In this document: one piece after another, positions 1 through 10,192 of the stretch
Position numbering within the stretch: the first letter of the stretch is position 1
Layout: every line of letters starts with the position of its first letter
NCBI GenBank assembly: GCA_032716605.1
Contig: CM064512.1
Span: forward strand, 29,529,363 to 29,593,362
From: Paralithodes platypus
Lineage: Eukaryota > Arthropoda > Malacostraca > Decapoda > Lithodidae
Reading direction: 5' to 3'
DNA length: 64,000 bases
Translations under genes and position numbers: made by a program
Notes under the pieces: generated by a model
The model's input: the letters and a program-made list of their open reading frames with translations, nothing else
Database searches by the model: none
Told to the model about the DNA's origin: nothing

Positions 1-201
1 TATTACTGTCGTGATGCACCACGACTGCTGACACCTGGTGTCGGGCTGGGTCATTTACAATATATTAAATGAGATGAATATGATTATGCTTCAATGGCGA
101 AATTATAGTGTATATGATTTGATATGTATGTATGCATGTACTGTATATACTCTCGCCGATTCGAGACAGAGCCTGAAGAGAAGTAACAAAATAAGATAAG
201 A

Positions 202-411
202 ATGTCAAATCCATACATATCTATGTCGCCCAGGAGGAAACCCAGTACCAAGGTCCATGACGGGTACCCAGCAAAAGATGTCCAGGTCATAGATCTACTG
301 GAGAGATTCCTGTCACAACAGGCAGACACGCAGCATAACTACACCTCAATGCCCGCCCACATACTTCCAGGCAGTGCCATTCCTCTACAAAAATGGTTAG
401 CTATAAATTGA
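202..411 (+). CDS. Hypothetical short ORF, possible exon
   Basis: Sixty-nine codons from ATG to TGA, richer in G+C than the AT-rich flanks. The peptide is hydrophilic and has no motif I recognise. An AG after a pyrimidine-poor tract lies just upstream and a GT follows an AAATG near the end, so it could be part of an exon, but both signals are weak. No homologous copy is seen elsewhere in the window. It may equally be chance. Confidence 0.18.
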   Translation: MSNPYISMSPRRKPSTKVHDGYPAKDVQVIDLLERFLSQQADTQHNYTSMPAHILPGSAIPLQKWLAIN

Positions 412-1725
412 GTAAGCAAAAGTTTAAGTAACATTTGATATTTGTCATGCTCTTTTTTATGCCAGTCCAATGCAAACTAAATTAAAATGAAAAATGCAAC
501 TGCAAAACTAGTATTGATACTGTATGTATATTAATATAGTTATCTCTTTGTCATCTTCGTAATTTTACTATCTCCTTGCTCAGAACACTATTGTAAATAG
601 TGCAGCCTGAGGTGCAAGTCGTAATGCAGTCTCAGGTAAAAATTTAACATTTATATTCAATATGTGTTATTTTGTATTTAAGAGAGTGTTTGCATTATAA
701 GGAAAGTTCATTCGATTTTAAGTTGTAACACACCTATTATAAGTGATTATATACTCCAATACATTATATTTGATATTATCAATATAATTATCAGGTACGG
801 AATGGATAAAGATTCAAACACGTGTATAACTTGTATGTCTTGTGACTATATTGTTCTCCCATAGTCATTAACCAGGCAGCTGCAGGGAGACTCTTATGAG
901 TTTTACTGGGTGACTGCGGGGAGGCTCTTATGATCCTAGGCCTAAACAAAATCATTTAAAACACCCCAGTAGCACTTGACATTTTTTTTCTTTGTTTTGC
1001 CCCTCGGCCATGCCACATATCACTCCTCCACATCCCCTCCTTTCCCCATTTCCCCCCCCTTTCAATTATCACCCATTTTCCCTGTTATTCCCTTATTCTT
1101 AGGTATATTTTCGTGCTAACATTAGCGAGTTGCTAGCAGGGCGTGGTCATATGTGTATCTATGCGTGGGAAAGAGAGCGAGATAGAGATAGTGAGCTCAG
1201 TGTCTCTCCAAGCCTTGAGAGGGGAGGGTGTGGAGCAGGCTGGCTCACACTTGATGAATGAGATTCTCTCTTTCAATTCGCAATTTTGACCATCCAAACA
1301 CTTTTCCCACTTGATTTATTGTTGTAATATGTTACTATCTTCATATTAAACGTAAAATGGGCGCATATGGATAAGTATTAATGATAGTTATGGTAAAATA
1401 ACAATTATAGATAGGAAAGAGTCTAAATACCTACGCACAGGGTCATGGTGTATACTACAGGGGCTTCGCAGCTGCCGAGTTAATCGTCATTGGTCTTTTT
1501 CTAAGTATTGTTTTCGCTGATTCGCAAATACCTTGTAGATTATTAATACATTATAGTCAAAGTATGAGGCAGCTTTAATATTGTAAGTGCGGCAATTGTA
1601 AACACAAGTATACAGTCATGGGCGTGGATATTTGAATACGTTTATCTGATAATTAGACACAATCAACGCAGACTAGTGGGTAATGATTTTCAGAATATTG
1701 GTTAATTTTACAATTTTGTTGTTGT
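412..1725. other. Non-coding stretch
   Basis: No coding frame or known element is visible. A short local duplication lies at about 885-940, two ~25 bp blocks sharing a GGGAG(A/G)CTCTTATGA core. A C-rich pyrimidine patch is at 1000-1095. The rest is unremarkable AT-rich sequence. Confidence 0.5.
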
Positions 1726-1729
1726 TTAA

Positions 1730-2151
1730 CCCTTGTCTAGTGGGGTTTTTTGGGCTATTTTGGGCATATTCAGGCCCTCCTAAATGATAAATCATGTATC
1801 TGCATGAAACGAAATGTATTCAGCAAAAAACTAGGCGCTAAAAGCTTCAAAATGAGACCAGAACGAGCTACGTAGCACTCGTCATTCTCACGCAGTGGTA
1901 CCACTAACATGGGAGTTTAGCGTATAGCGGCATATTTTTTCCCTCTACGCTCACTACTGGCAACACTGTCGGCCTCTCGAGAACAGAGGGAGCGTGAGTC
2001 AGTGGGCGGCGGTATGCCCTGGGTGTCGGACGTGTGGCCTGCCGCGCTCCCGGCCATTTGCGCTCGATTTTAACCCTTTAAAAGCCTTAATAATGCTCCT
2101 AACTTGCTGCAAATTGGAGCCCGACTTAAGATGGGCCCCGCCAGTTAAGGG
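1730..2151. mobile_element. piggyBac-like MITE flanked by TTAA
   Basis: A 422 bp non-coding block lies between TTAA at 1726-1729 and TTAA at 2152-2155. Its ends are inverted: the left reads CCCTTGTCTAGTGGGG and the right, on the other strand, CCCTTAACTGGCGGGG. TTAA targets and CCC-starting ends are hallmarks of the piggyBac superfamily. No transposase is encoded, so it would be non-autonomous. Family assignment is by ends only. Confidence 0.6.
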
Positions 2152-2205
2152 TTAAATACTGTACAGGTAAATATATCTATGACTACATTCTCATTCCTAT
2201 GTTAA

Positions 2206-2437
2206 CTCTTTGGTGATTCACTGGACAATCTTTACCATGTATTGTCTCGGTTTAGCTGACTTAATAACAACACACCCTCCTATTCTTCCCACCCAAAAGC
2301 AATTATATATTCTCATTTTCTTCCCACCCCAAAAGCAATTACATATTTTACAGTAATGGCTTTTTGCCCAGCCGTCGCTGGGACTGGGGAGTGACTTATC
2401 TACTGACGGCTGGTAGCCGTCGCTGGGATTGGATGGG
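2206..2437. mobile_element. Candidate second TTAA-flanked MITE
   Basis: 232 bp between TTAA sites at 2202-2205 and 2438-2441. The right half carries a repeated AGCCGTCGCTGGGA motif (2377 and 2417 regions), similar to subterminal repeats of MITEs. A direct repeat of CCCAAAAGCAATTA also lies inside. Terminal inversion is poor, so this is only a candidate. Confidence 0.3.
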
Positions 2438-2654
2438 TTAATTGATGTGCTTTACCGAATTATGTCCAATGAGTGGTTACCCTGATTGATATTGAAGCAA
2501 CACAATGATGCTAATTGGTTGTTAGAGTGAATTTGTTTAGCCGATTAATGCCAGTGTGATAACCAGTTTAGTGTATTGGCCAGTACAGAAGGATACCCTG
2601 TTCATATTCATTGATACATTTATCAACGATTACCTTTTCATTTAATTTATCAAG

Positions 2655-2960
2655 GGGCGATGGTTGTTGTATTTTTCTGGCGCCCTTTCTCCCTCATGTT
2701 TAGCCCTATTAGTTTTCAGATTTTAATACGTTAGGCCCATTAATTTGGTGATAATAAGATCTTTCACCCAATTTCTTAGTAAATATTGAGACCTTTCATG
2801 CCATTTAAGTGTTTATTTTGTCCTTGCGAGTGATAGCGAACCTGTAATTTAGGAGGAACCGGCCTTCTAAAATTATTCTACCGAAAATTTCCAAATTTAT
2901 CTCTAAATGGGATCTTGGTGATGTTTCTTAAAGCGTGATGGAGGTCTAGGGAGGAAGCTA
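2655..2960 (+). repeat. SINE tail repeat, headless copy
   Basis: The block starting at CCCTTTCTCCCTCATG matches the SINE tail at 36.90-37.00 kb. Its later part (CGAGTGATAGCGAACCTG onward to GGAGGTCTA) matches 40.08-40.20 kb. It therefore shows the uninterrupted order of a tail that is split elsewhere in the window. No tRNA-like head precedes it here. Confidence 0.6.
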
Positions 2961-3059
2961 AACAAATAATAAACAATTAAATAAAACGACCACTAAATAA
3001 ACTGTACCCACTTAAGTGACAAAGTATCTAATCTTGTGGCAGATATACAGTATGTGTTG

Positions 3060-3334
3060 CTAAAGCCTAGTTCACACATACAGGAGTGTGAGCTAGAGTC
3101 ACTACGAGTGAGGCAAAATTTGGACTCGCGCACCTACTCGCGGTCAAAATCGATGACTCCTAGTGACTCCCGTTTGACTCACGACCAGTCGCAGTGGGTC
3201 TGCCATGTCCGGCAAAACTACACCCCGCGAGTCCGACAACTCTCAGTGACTCCCAATTACTCCTTGTGACTATAAGTGATCCCTAATGACTCCTTGTAAC
3301 TCTAAGTGACTTGTAACTATTCGTAAATTACTCA
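3060..3334. repeat. Degenerate GTGACTCC-type short tandem repeats
   Basis: Many imperfect copies of TGACTCC/TGTAACTCTAAG-like words follow one another, giving a weakly periodic tract directly outside the Penelope inverted repeat. There is no convincing coding potential. It could be an old satellite-like scrap. Confidence 0.4.
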
Positions 3335-3895
3335 AGGGTGTAGGGGGGTGGAGAGAAGGGGGGGCCGATGTCATCGCTGGTTGGTTGGGAGCTGGGTGGT
3401 GCGACGTGAGATGCGCGGGTTCGAGGGGCGGTGCTGAGGGGCGTCTCTCCTGGGGCAACACGCCTGGATTGTGTCTCTTCGCAGAGGGGAGTATCTGTAG
3501 GTCTTGAGTTTGATTATTAATACTGGGATTCAGGGCTTGTATGTATAGGGCTTCTAGTATTTGGAGTCGTCTGCCGTCACTTTCTTTATCTATTATGGTG
3601 GTGAGTTTATTTAAATCGTTACGTGTGAGGGGGGGAGGGGGTCAGGTAGTGATCTTTTATGGCTCCTGCCTGAAGGTGAAGGGTTAGCCGTCGGGATAGA
3701 CGACTCCGCATCATACCAATGTATGATTGAGGTCCACAGTCCTCAAAATTACCAGTAAATTGGTATATTACGTGATCATCAGTCATCGGGCTTGTAGGTT
3801 TGGTAGGAGCAGGTCTGTTGCGGAGAACAAGGTTGGAGGTCTTAGGGGTTTTGTAATATATGATTAATTTGATTTTGTTTTCCGGGTTGGTCAGG
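3335..3895 (-). mobile_element. Penelope-like element 3' end, inverted arm
   Basis: Minus-strand copy of the C-terminal part of a Penelope-like element. The frame at 3619-3930 reads through the GIY-YIG region (YQF, then C, then SYIGM) into SRRLTLHLQAG, and the 3' flank continues to about 3335. It is the reverse complement, with scattered differences, of 4155-4718 on the plus strand. The two copies point away from a ~255 bp spacer, so this is an inverted duplication. In this copy the Thr after YIGM is missing and the frame ends in low-quality sequence. Confidence 0.8.
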
Positions 3896-4357
3896 AGAGC
3901 CCTCACACACTGCTCTACTTGGGCCGACACCTATCAGGAACTGGAAAGATTATCACAAGTCCTAGTAAATAATGGATATTCTTACTCTGACATCTCCAGC
4001 ACCATCAACCACCACCTTGAAAAGTGGTACACCCAAAAGCCCCCCAACATTGACCCCCCTAATGAAATCAAAATATTCTACCGTAATTACATGTCCTCCG
4101 ACCACAAAACTGATGAGGCCGTCATAAAAGAAGTAGTAGCTAAACATGTCCTCCCCACCAACCCAGAAAACAAAATCAAATTAATCATATATTACAAAAC
4201 CCCTAAGACCTCCAACCTTGTTCTCCACAACAGACCTGCTCCTACCAAACCAATAAGCCCGATGACTGATGATCACGTAATATACCAATTTACTTGTAAT
4301 TTTGAGGACTGTGGACCTCAATCATACATTGGTATGACGCGGACTCGTCTATCCTGA
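3860..4357 (+). pseudogene. Penelope-like RT/GIY-YIG endonuclease, C-terminal fragment
   Basis: The 165-residue frame matches the linker and C-terminal endonuclease region of Penelope-like reverse transcriptases. The sequence passes from a W..Y..E.ERL helix to a K-rich IIYYK..KTSNLV block, then a VIYQFTC....C....SYIGMT motif. The paired YQF and YIG residues form the GIY-YIG core and the two Cys are usual in this branch. The family enzyme nicks DNA and primes its own reverse transcription. Here the RT domain itself is absent. The frame stops at a TGA in place of the expected Arg codon just after TRLS, while homologous codons continue beyond it up to about 4420. The first ~15 codons overlap the opposite-strand arm and are not family sequence. 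Confidence 0.85.
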
Positions 4358-4859
4358 CGGCTAACCCTTCACCTTCAGGCAGGATCCATAAAAGATCACT
4401 ACCTGACCCTCCCACCCCCCTCACACGTAACGATTTAAATAAACTCACCACCATAATAGATAAAGAAAGTGACCCCAGACGACTCCAAATACTAAAGGCC
4501 CTATCTATACATACAAGCCCTGAATCCCAGTATTAATAATCAAACTCGAGACCTACAGATACTCACCTCTGCAAAGAGACACAATCCAGACGTGCTGCCT
4601 CTGGAGAGACGCCCCTCAGCACCGCCCCTCGAACCCGCGCATCTCACGTCGCGCCACCCAGCTCCCAACCAACCAGCGATGACATCGGCCCTCCCCCTTC
4701 TCTCCACCCCCCTACAACCCCAGCCACGATTGACTCCAGCACGCAACTCCTGACGTCATCACTTACCGGCCAATCACAGACCAGGAGAAGTGCCCGCTTA
4801 GCTAAAATACCTTCCACCAATGACAGACGCTAGCCTGCTTTTTCTTCGCCACCTCTGCC

Positions 4860-4868
4860 CTATATAAG
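4860..4868 (+). promoter_or_regulatory. TATA-box-like element
   Basis: CCCTATATAAGC lies about 110 bp upstream of an ATG in the terminal region of the Penelope-like element. The position suits a promoter for the downstream unit. No experimental support. Confidence 0.35.
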
Positions 4869-4905
4869 CTCATATTATTCACTATACCTTTCATTACTTG
4901 AAAAT

Positions 4906-4925
4906 GCTAATTGAATTAGCGAAAC
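4906..4925 (+). other. Hairpin followed by CGAAACG, hammerhead-like
   Basis: A 6 bp stem (GCTAAT / ATTAGC) with a TGA loop is followed at once by GAAAC. Penelope-like elements are known to carry hammerhead ribozymes whose stem II is followed by GAAA. The 5' core here reads CTTGAAAAT rather than CTGATGA, so this looks like a degenerate or divergent version rather than an active ribozyme. Confidence 0.35.
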
Positions 4926-4973
4926 GTTGTATCCACTGTTCACCATGTACCTGTATCCTGTATCCATTTCATC

Positions 4974-5115
4974 ATGAACTTCGCCAATCTACTATACCTC
5001 CTTACTGACCTTCAACGCAAAATTGTCAGAGCCCTAGACAATCTGAACAATAAAATGTATAATGCTGAAATTGCTTTTTCTTTTAACCTCGTATGCATCA
5101 AAGAAAAACAAAATA
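4974..5115 (+). pseudogene. Penelope-like element, N-terminal start of next unit
   Basis: A frame opens with MNFANLLYLL and continues as a Leu/Asn-rich helix to FNLVCIKEKQ, then runs into a TA microsatellite. Part of this sequence (the codons for FNLVCIKE and the adjoining A-run and AT repeat) recurs reversed at about 50.71-50.79 kb. Placement right after the terminal region suggests the 5' end of a tandem unit cut off by the microsatellite. Identity by context only. Confidence 0.4.
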
Positions 5116-5344
5116 TATATATACTGTATACTGTATATATATACTGTATATACTAACCAAGGTGATATGAGTGTACCATTAGTGGATCTCCGGGGAGCCC
5201 TGGTGTTAATGGGTGTCAACGACTGACTCATTACCGTGATTAACACCTGGATTGCTAGCAGGGGAAGGGTTGGTAGCGGTGAGGGGCTGGTAAGGAAAGA
5301 GGCTCGTAAGATGTAAGGAGGTCGAGGAGTGCTGATACTGCAGG

Positions 5345-5700
5345 GAGAGAGAGAGAGAGTTACATAAACTTACGCAGAATTAGACAGCTACTCAGACCAC
5401 ACAGACCTTGCGGTCCCTATTATATGGTCCGGCCTCCATACTACTAGACAGGGACAGTTTATAGTAGAAGAATTGGATAGAAAAGTAGAAGAGAGAAAGA
5501 GAGCACAGTACAATGGAGTACAAAGGAAATCAAGCAACAACATATCTAGTAACCCGTCTAGGCTGCTTGTCCTCCAAAACACTGTGGATCAAGTGTCCAA
5601 ACAGTGGTTTAGAATCGGTAAGGGAAAATTGGAAAAGGAACTAATGCACTGGAACTAATGATCGTAGCAAGATTAGGAAGTTAGTAAGGGGACAGATGGG
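5345..5700 (-). mobile_element. LINE family B 3' UTR fragment
   Basis: Read on the minus strand, this matches the 3' UTR that follows ORF2 of the family B LINE at 29.28-29.48 kb and also 43.20-43.44 kb. Shared words include GGATCAAGTGTCCAAACAGT and GGAGTACAAAGGAAATC (plus strand). It extends further than the other two copies, through CCGCAAGGTCTGTGTGG (minus) to a (GA) run at 5345-5365. Only the 3' tail is present. Confidence 0.65.
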
Positions 5701-5829
5701 TTAGAGAGAGAAGAGAGAATATGGCATTTGGTAGTATGTGAATTAAATTGGAAACGAAAGACGGTGTTTATTGTGAAATAAGGTGAGGGATGCACAGGAA
5801 GGGGATGATGCTATTAAGGGAAAGAGAAG

Positions 5830-5906
5830 AATTGAAATACAGGATCTGCCTTGTATGGGCCGATCGTCTTTTTGCAGACTCCCATATTCTTATGTTCTTA
5901 TGTTAA
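5830..5906 (+). mobile_element. CR1-like (family A) 3' terminal scrap
   Basis: Ends in CTGCCTTGTATGGGCCGATC, then CAGACTCCCATATTCTTATG and TTCTTATG octamers. It is the same terminal sequence as the three longer family A copies near 21.4, 40.0 and 40.8 kb. Octamer-ended tails are a CR1 trait. Confidence 0.65.
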
Positions 5907-7147
5907 TTGTATTTGATGGATGAGAAGATAATACAAACTTATATGAGGTGTGTTGGGAGACGGTGAGATATTAAAGATGAGTTAGGAAAGGGAATGATGG
6001 TGAACAAAACAGTAATAATAATAAGGATGGATGGAAATAAGCTGGAAACGTTTGGAATGTTGAAATCTGAAGCTGATGTAAGGGTTGGTAATGGGTGCGG
6101 GCATTAAACTGTGCTAAGGAAAAGGTGGAGAGGAAATTATCAATTAATATAATAATATAGGGTAACTAGAAAATAGGAAATGAGGTAAAGACTAATTAAT
6201 ATATTCTAAAGCTGAAGGAGGGGGGACCTGCCTGAAATCCTAGTTGAAAAGGAAATCGATAAATACACACTAATGACTGAGGTGAATAATTGAACTTGGA
6301 ACTGCTAGTGAATGTAGGCTTGAGAAGTTGAGCAAGGGTAGAGAGGGGACAGAAGAGAGAGGGAGGAATATATAAATAATATATTAGATAAATATTATTG
6401 TGCCGTGAATATTTAAGGAAATGTGCTGACGATAGAGGGCGAGAAAACAAATAAACAGGACGAAGGAATGGAATTGACGATGGATAGGAAATATACTGGG
6501 AACGGAAGGCAAAATAGGAAAAGGGAAAGAAAGAGTAAAGTAGAGGATATGAGGGATAGGTAGAGAGGAGATGGAAGTGGATGATGCCATATTAAATAGA
6601 ATGGAAGGAATGGATTAGGAGGTCAATGAAAACTGAACAACAACATGTAGTCGCTGCGAATAGTGTGACAATGTGATGATGGAGCTTGAGAGGGAAGGGT
6701 GAATTTTAATGAAGAAACTGTGTGGGAAAGAAGAAAGTTTTACAGGCAGAAACAAATGCCAGAGTGAACGATGATGCAAATGAAGAGAGTTTTTAATAAA
6801 TGTAGATTTGAAAGGCATAGAAAGATAGAATGAGGACAATAACAAAAAGAGAATCGTAGAAGACATGCACTGAGTGTGATAGTATTGAAAGCTGATATTA
6901 ACGGAAGGGTGTTGATGATCGACAGGGCGAGAAGAAAACTATGGAGAAAGATTCGGATTAGGTCTTAAAAAGGACATTTAATGATAATAAGGGTCAAATA
7001 GCAGAAAAGTAAGACATACCAGAGAGACTATAATTATAAGGAATGGGTTCAAAGGGGATAATAATGTAAAGCTTAATTAGGAAGGGAGGAATGGAAGATG
7101 CATAAGAAATGAAGGGTTGGCTAAGTCCGGGAATGTTGAGAGACGAG
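5907..7147. other. Purine-rich non-coding stretch
   Basis: Strikingly A/G-rich on the plus strand, with frequent GGAAATGAGG-type words and no supported gene. Frames seen on the minus strand are Phe/Ser/Leu-rich products of this composition. It abuts the 5' LTR of the BEL element. Confidence 0.5.
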
Positions 7148-7641
7148 TGTCGAGACTCGTAAGTAACTCGACAGTTTAGGTTAAGTAAACATACTGGAAG
7201 TTCAAATTAGGCGCCAGTATTAGGCTAAGTTATATATCTATATAAAATATATATACTATTTCGTATTAAGTTTATATGGGTTTATTATCCATTATTATAT
7301 CGGGTTGTCATTATAATAAATCCAGTATATCTTGTAGTTAGTTAAATGACGCATTGGTAGATAAGATAACTGCGCATGCGTCATATTCGGGAACCTGAGG
7401 GTCCCTCGCAACAAGACAAACTAAACTCGCTTTAGCTACGACCTCGCGAACATCTCCTTCTAGCCGCTCCAATACAACCACCTGTTTCCTGCTAAGTCAT
7501 CCTAATTCTTATCTCTTAGTGGCCACTATATCTTTTATATATTCCTACCACTATCATTGAGCTATCTATCCCTATCAACCAATAAAAGTAAGTTAACTCT
7601 TGTGAGTTTATAGGTGAATTCCACTTTGTTTACTATCGAAT
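7148..7641 (+). repeat. BEL 5' LTR
   Basis: Starts TGTCGAGACTCG and aligns without length change to 15459-15952. A polyadenylation signal AATAAA sits at 7581 at the same offset as in the 3' copy. The end could be TCGAAT where similarity stops, or the TCTCACA a few bases later, which would give a TGT...ACA repeat. The 3' copy lacks those last bases. Confidence 0.9.
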
Positions 7642-7681
7642 TCTCACAAAAGGGTCCTTCGACACCTCTGACTTTTGCCTT

Positions 7682-8557
7682 ATGCTATCTTTTCTTCTTT
7701 GTCTTTTCTTTCTTCTGCTTTCCTGTTGTCTACTATTTCCTACCTATTCCTTCTTTCTGTTCCCTGTATCCGCTTCCCTGGTATCCCCTGTAGGCTTGTG
7801 GGCTGGTGTTTCTTGTCTGAGGCCTAATTTCCGCCGGGTCCCGCTTATTTTACCCGACCATATGAGCCGCCGCCATGTATTTCCGACTGGCGCCTTTGGC
7901 GGGGGGGGGGGGGGGGAGGACTTTAACCGGGTGATAACTCGGTCTCTTCATCGCTACCCCAAGCCTATTAGGAAGGTCTCTATACTAGGACATGTGGATA
8001 AGCCTGTGTTCGACTCATTTTTTGAGGTTAGGACTTTTTCCCAAGGGGGTGCTAGGGTGGACAATATCAAGTCCTCTGCGGCCTGGGAGAGCCACGTCTG
8101 ATACCAGCCGGACCTGACCTTCTTAGCCTTGGGAGGTAACGATATCCATCCCGAGGCTGATATACGCTCTGTCGCCAACGCCATCCAGGACCTCGCTAAA
8201 GAGATTGAATCAATCTCATGGGCCTGTAAAATAATAGGCCTGGAGGCGAGACCGGCGCCCCGTGGTCTGACGGCAGAGCGATACAAATGTATCAGGAACG
8301 GGGTCAATCGCTGGCTGAAGAAAGTACTCCCTTTCACAAAGTCCCGCTACCAGTCCATGGAGGTACGGGACGGAGACTATAGTGAAGATAGCGTACATAT
8401 CACATATGATGCCAGCGAAGACCTGTTCAAGAGGGTCGTGGCTACTGCCCAGGAGCACTTCACAAAGCTGGGAGATATTCAGGCTTTAAGGGACCAGTCG
8501 GATGAGGAATGGGAGGTGGGTACTTTCTCTAAGGTAGATCTGAGTAATAATTGGTAG
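7682..8557 (+). pseudogene. SGNH/GDSL-hydrolase-like frame before BEL gag
   Basis: Begins ~35 bp after the 5' LTR. A hydrophobic start (~30 residues, signal-peptide-like but also pyrimidine-rich) is followed by a Gly run from a poly(G) tract. Then come four blocks of an SGNH fold: KVSILGHVDKP (block I position), SQGGARV (block II Gly), LALGGNDI (block III GxND) and EDSVHI (block V DxxH). The nucleophile Ser of block I is replaced, so activity is doubtful as read. A single in-frame TGA at 8099-8101 interrupts otherwise continuous codons. SGNH esterases are known in ORF1 of CR1/L2-type LINEs. I do not know of one as a standard part of BEL. It may be an accessory gene of this lineage or a captured fragment. 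Confidence 0.6.
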
Positions 8558-9156
8558 GCTATAGGCTAGGTATAATTGCAACAATTAAATTAATGTAAAG
8601 TAGAATTATAAGAGTTAAATTGAATTTGTTCGGTCTTAACTAAATTTAAAGGGGGTAATTACCACAAACAGTTTTGGTACCATTAGATGTTGGGCTAGCC
8701 TAGTTTATTATAGGTTTACAATTTAAACTGGCTTGTTATACACCATTTTGGCCTCCCTTCCTTAGTGTACTCTAACAACATTTTGCCGCATATTATGTAA
8801 GGTTAATTACTTTTATTTTGTGAGTGGAGATAGTATAGGCATTCGTTAACTTTTATTATTGCACTCTGCATGTTATTTCCCTCATTATTGCCCTACACCA
8901 ACAAAATTGCCGCATTTAATATAAGGTTTACCATTTAAATTTAAATGTGGAGATATTTATGCATTGTTCGTTTACTTTTATTATTGCGTTCCGCGTCATA
9001 TTTCACGCTTATTGCCCTACCCCGACATCACACGTTTAATTCATTATTACGTTTAAGTCGGGGTTCCCTATATCTTGCCTTTATTGGCGTCAGCTAACTT
9101 TCTGAGTGCGCTTTACGTCCATATAGGTAAGATATAGTATTATTCTATTCTATTTC
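8558..9156 (+). other. BEL internal non-coding region with direct repeat
   Basis: Spacer between the SGNH-like frame and gag. It holds a ~124 bp imperfect direct duplication, units starting TTGCCGCAT at 8783 and 8907, each containing TTACTTTTATTATTGC-like and TATTGCCCTAC blocks. No frame. It could be leader or splice-control sequence for the downstream genes. Confidence 0.5.
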
Positions 9157-10192
9157 TTGTGTATTGCCATCATGTCATTGACACTGTCCCAGTACAAGCG
9201 ATGCAAGGGGGGTATCAAGAGTGGTTTGACTAGGATCACCAAAGATATTGCTACATTTTTGGTTGACGCAGATGGTGATGTGATTAAGGCTAAATTGGCT
9301 TCGGTATTAAGACAGCTCGAAGATTTATATTTATGTCGCCGCGAAATGGAAACGCTCTATGAAGATGATGCCCAGTATTTCGCGGACATAGAAACAGACG
9401 TGGATTATATAGAGTGTCTTGATAAAGTTATCATCCTCCTCAAAGGTAAGCTAAAACATAAGGAGCCAAATTGTGCTGCAGTCAACAGAAATGCCGGTAT
9501 AAGATTGTCGAAAATAACCCTTCCTGTGTTTGATAGTGATCCCACTCTATGGTTGGGATTCTGACAAATGTTCCACTGTAGTGTCCACAGCAATGCGGAG
9601 CTTAGTGACATCCAAAAATTCACCTACTTAAGAGGTCAACTGAATGGCGAGGCAAAAAAAACTCATTGAAGGTTTCGCAATTGAGGGAGCCAGCTACCAA
9701 ACAGCGGTTGCCCTTCTAAAGAAAACCTATGGGCACAGGGATAGAATTAAGGCGGCACATATAACTAACCTAACTACTTTGAATCCTCCCTCCTACAATG
9801 TCGAGGAACTAAAGGGATTCTATGCTAGTTTTGAAAGTACACTGAGGTCAATAGAGACCCTACAAATTACCCTTAATGAAGCTAGTGTTGTAATTCTCAT
9901 GAATAATTTGCCATCCCCACTAAAGGAAACATTAAAGAGAACTTTAGGTGAAGAAGGTCTGGACCTAGAAAGGTTTGTCCAGGCTTACCAGACACAAGTG
10001 TTTCACATGGAAAGTGTAGCAGAACGGACTACACCACACATACCAGTTGCTTCAGCATCCTTTGCAGTGCAGGAGGCCTCGGTGCGAAGGAAGGGTTGCA
10101 AGTTGTGCGAAGGGGCACATGCATGGTTTAAGTGTCTCAAATTCAAAACCAGTGCTCTGAAAGAAAAACACGCAAAACAACTCAACCTTTAA
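9157..10192 (+). pseudogene. BEL/Pao gag (DUF1759-type) with zinc knuckle
   Basis: Encodes the structural capsid precursor of the element. The first frame (9157-9564) has a helical N-terminus and then the KITLPVFDSDPTLWLGF segment typical of the start of Pao gag. A TGA there replaces a Trp codon, but homologous codons continue through LRGQLNGEA. An A-run near 9650 then shifts the frame into 9644-10192, which carries the capsid-like helices and a zinc knuckle CKLCEGAHAWFKC near residues 153-165 of that segment. A second C..C...H motif follows at about 10250 in another frame. Breaks: one stop and at least two frameshifts. Confidence 0.85.

Larger units (their letters stand above)
4358..4973 (+). 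mobile_element. Penelope-like 3' UTR and terminal (pLTR-like) region
   Basis: Follows the GIY-YIG fragment and leads into a new ATG at 4974. That is the layout expected when partial tandem Penelope-like units share an LTR-like repeat. It contains a TATATAAG box at 4860 and, 40 bp on, a hairpin followed by CGAAACG. The first ~360 bp are duplicated, inverted, at 3335-3700. Confidence 0.6.

Noticed and set aside
6196..6866. Several minus-strand frames of 60-85 codons rich in Phe, Ser and Leu
   Set aside because: They mirror the purine-rich composition of the plus strand and have no motif or homologue in the window.
7682..7780. Signal peptide at the start of the SGNH-like frame
   Set aside because: Hydrophobicity comes from a pyrimidine-rich leader and the true start codon is not known; not claimed as a secretion signal.
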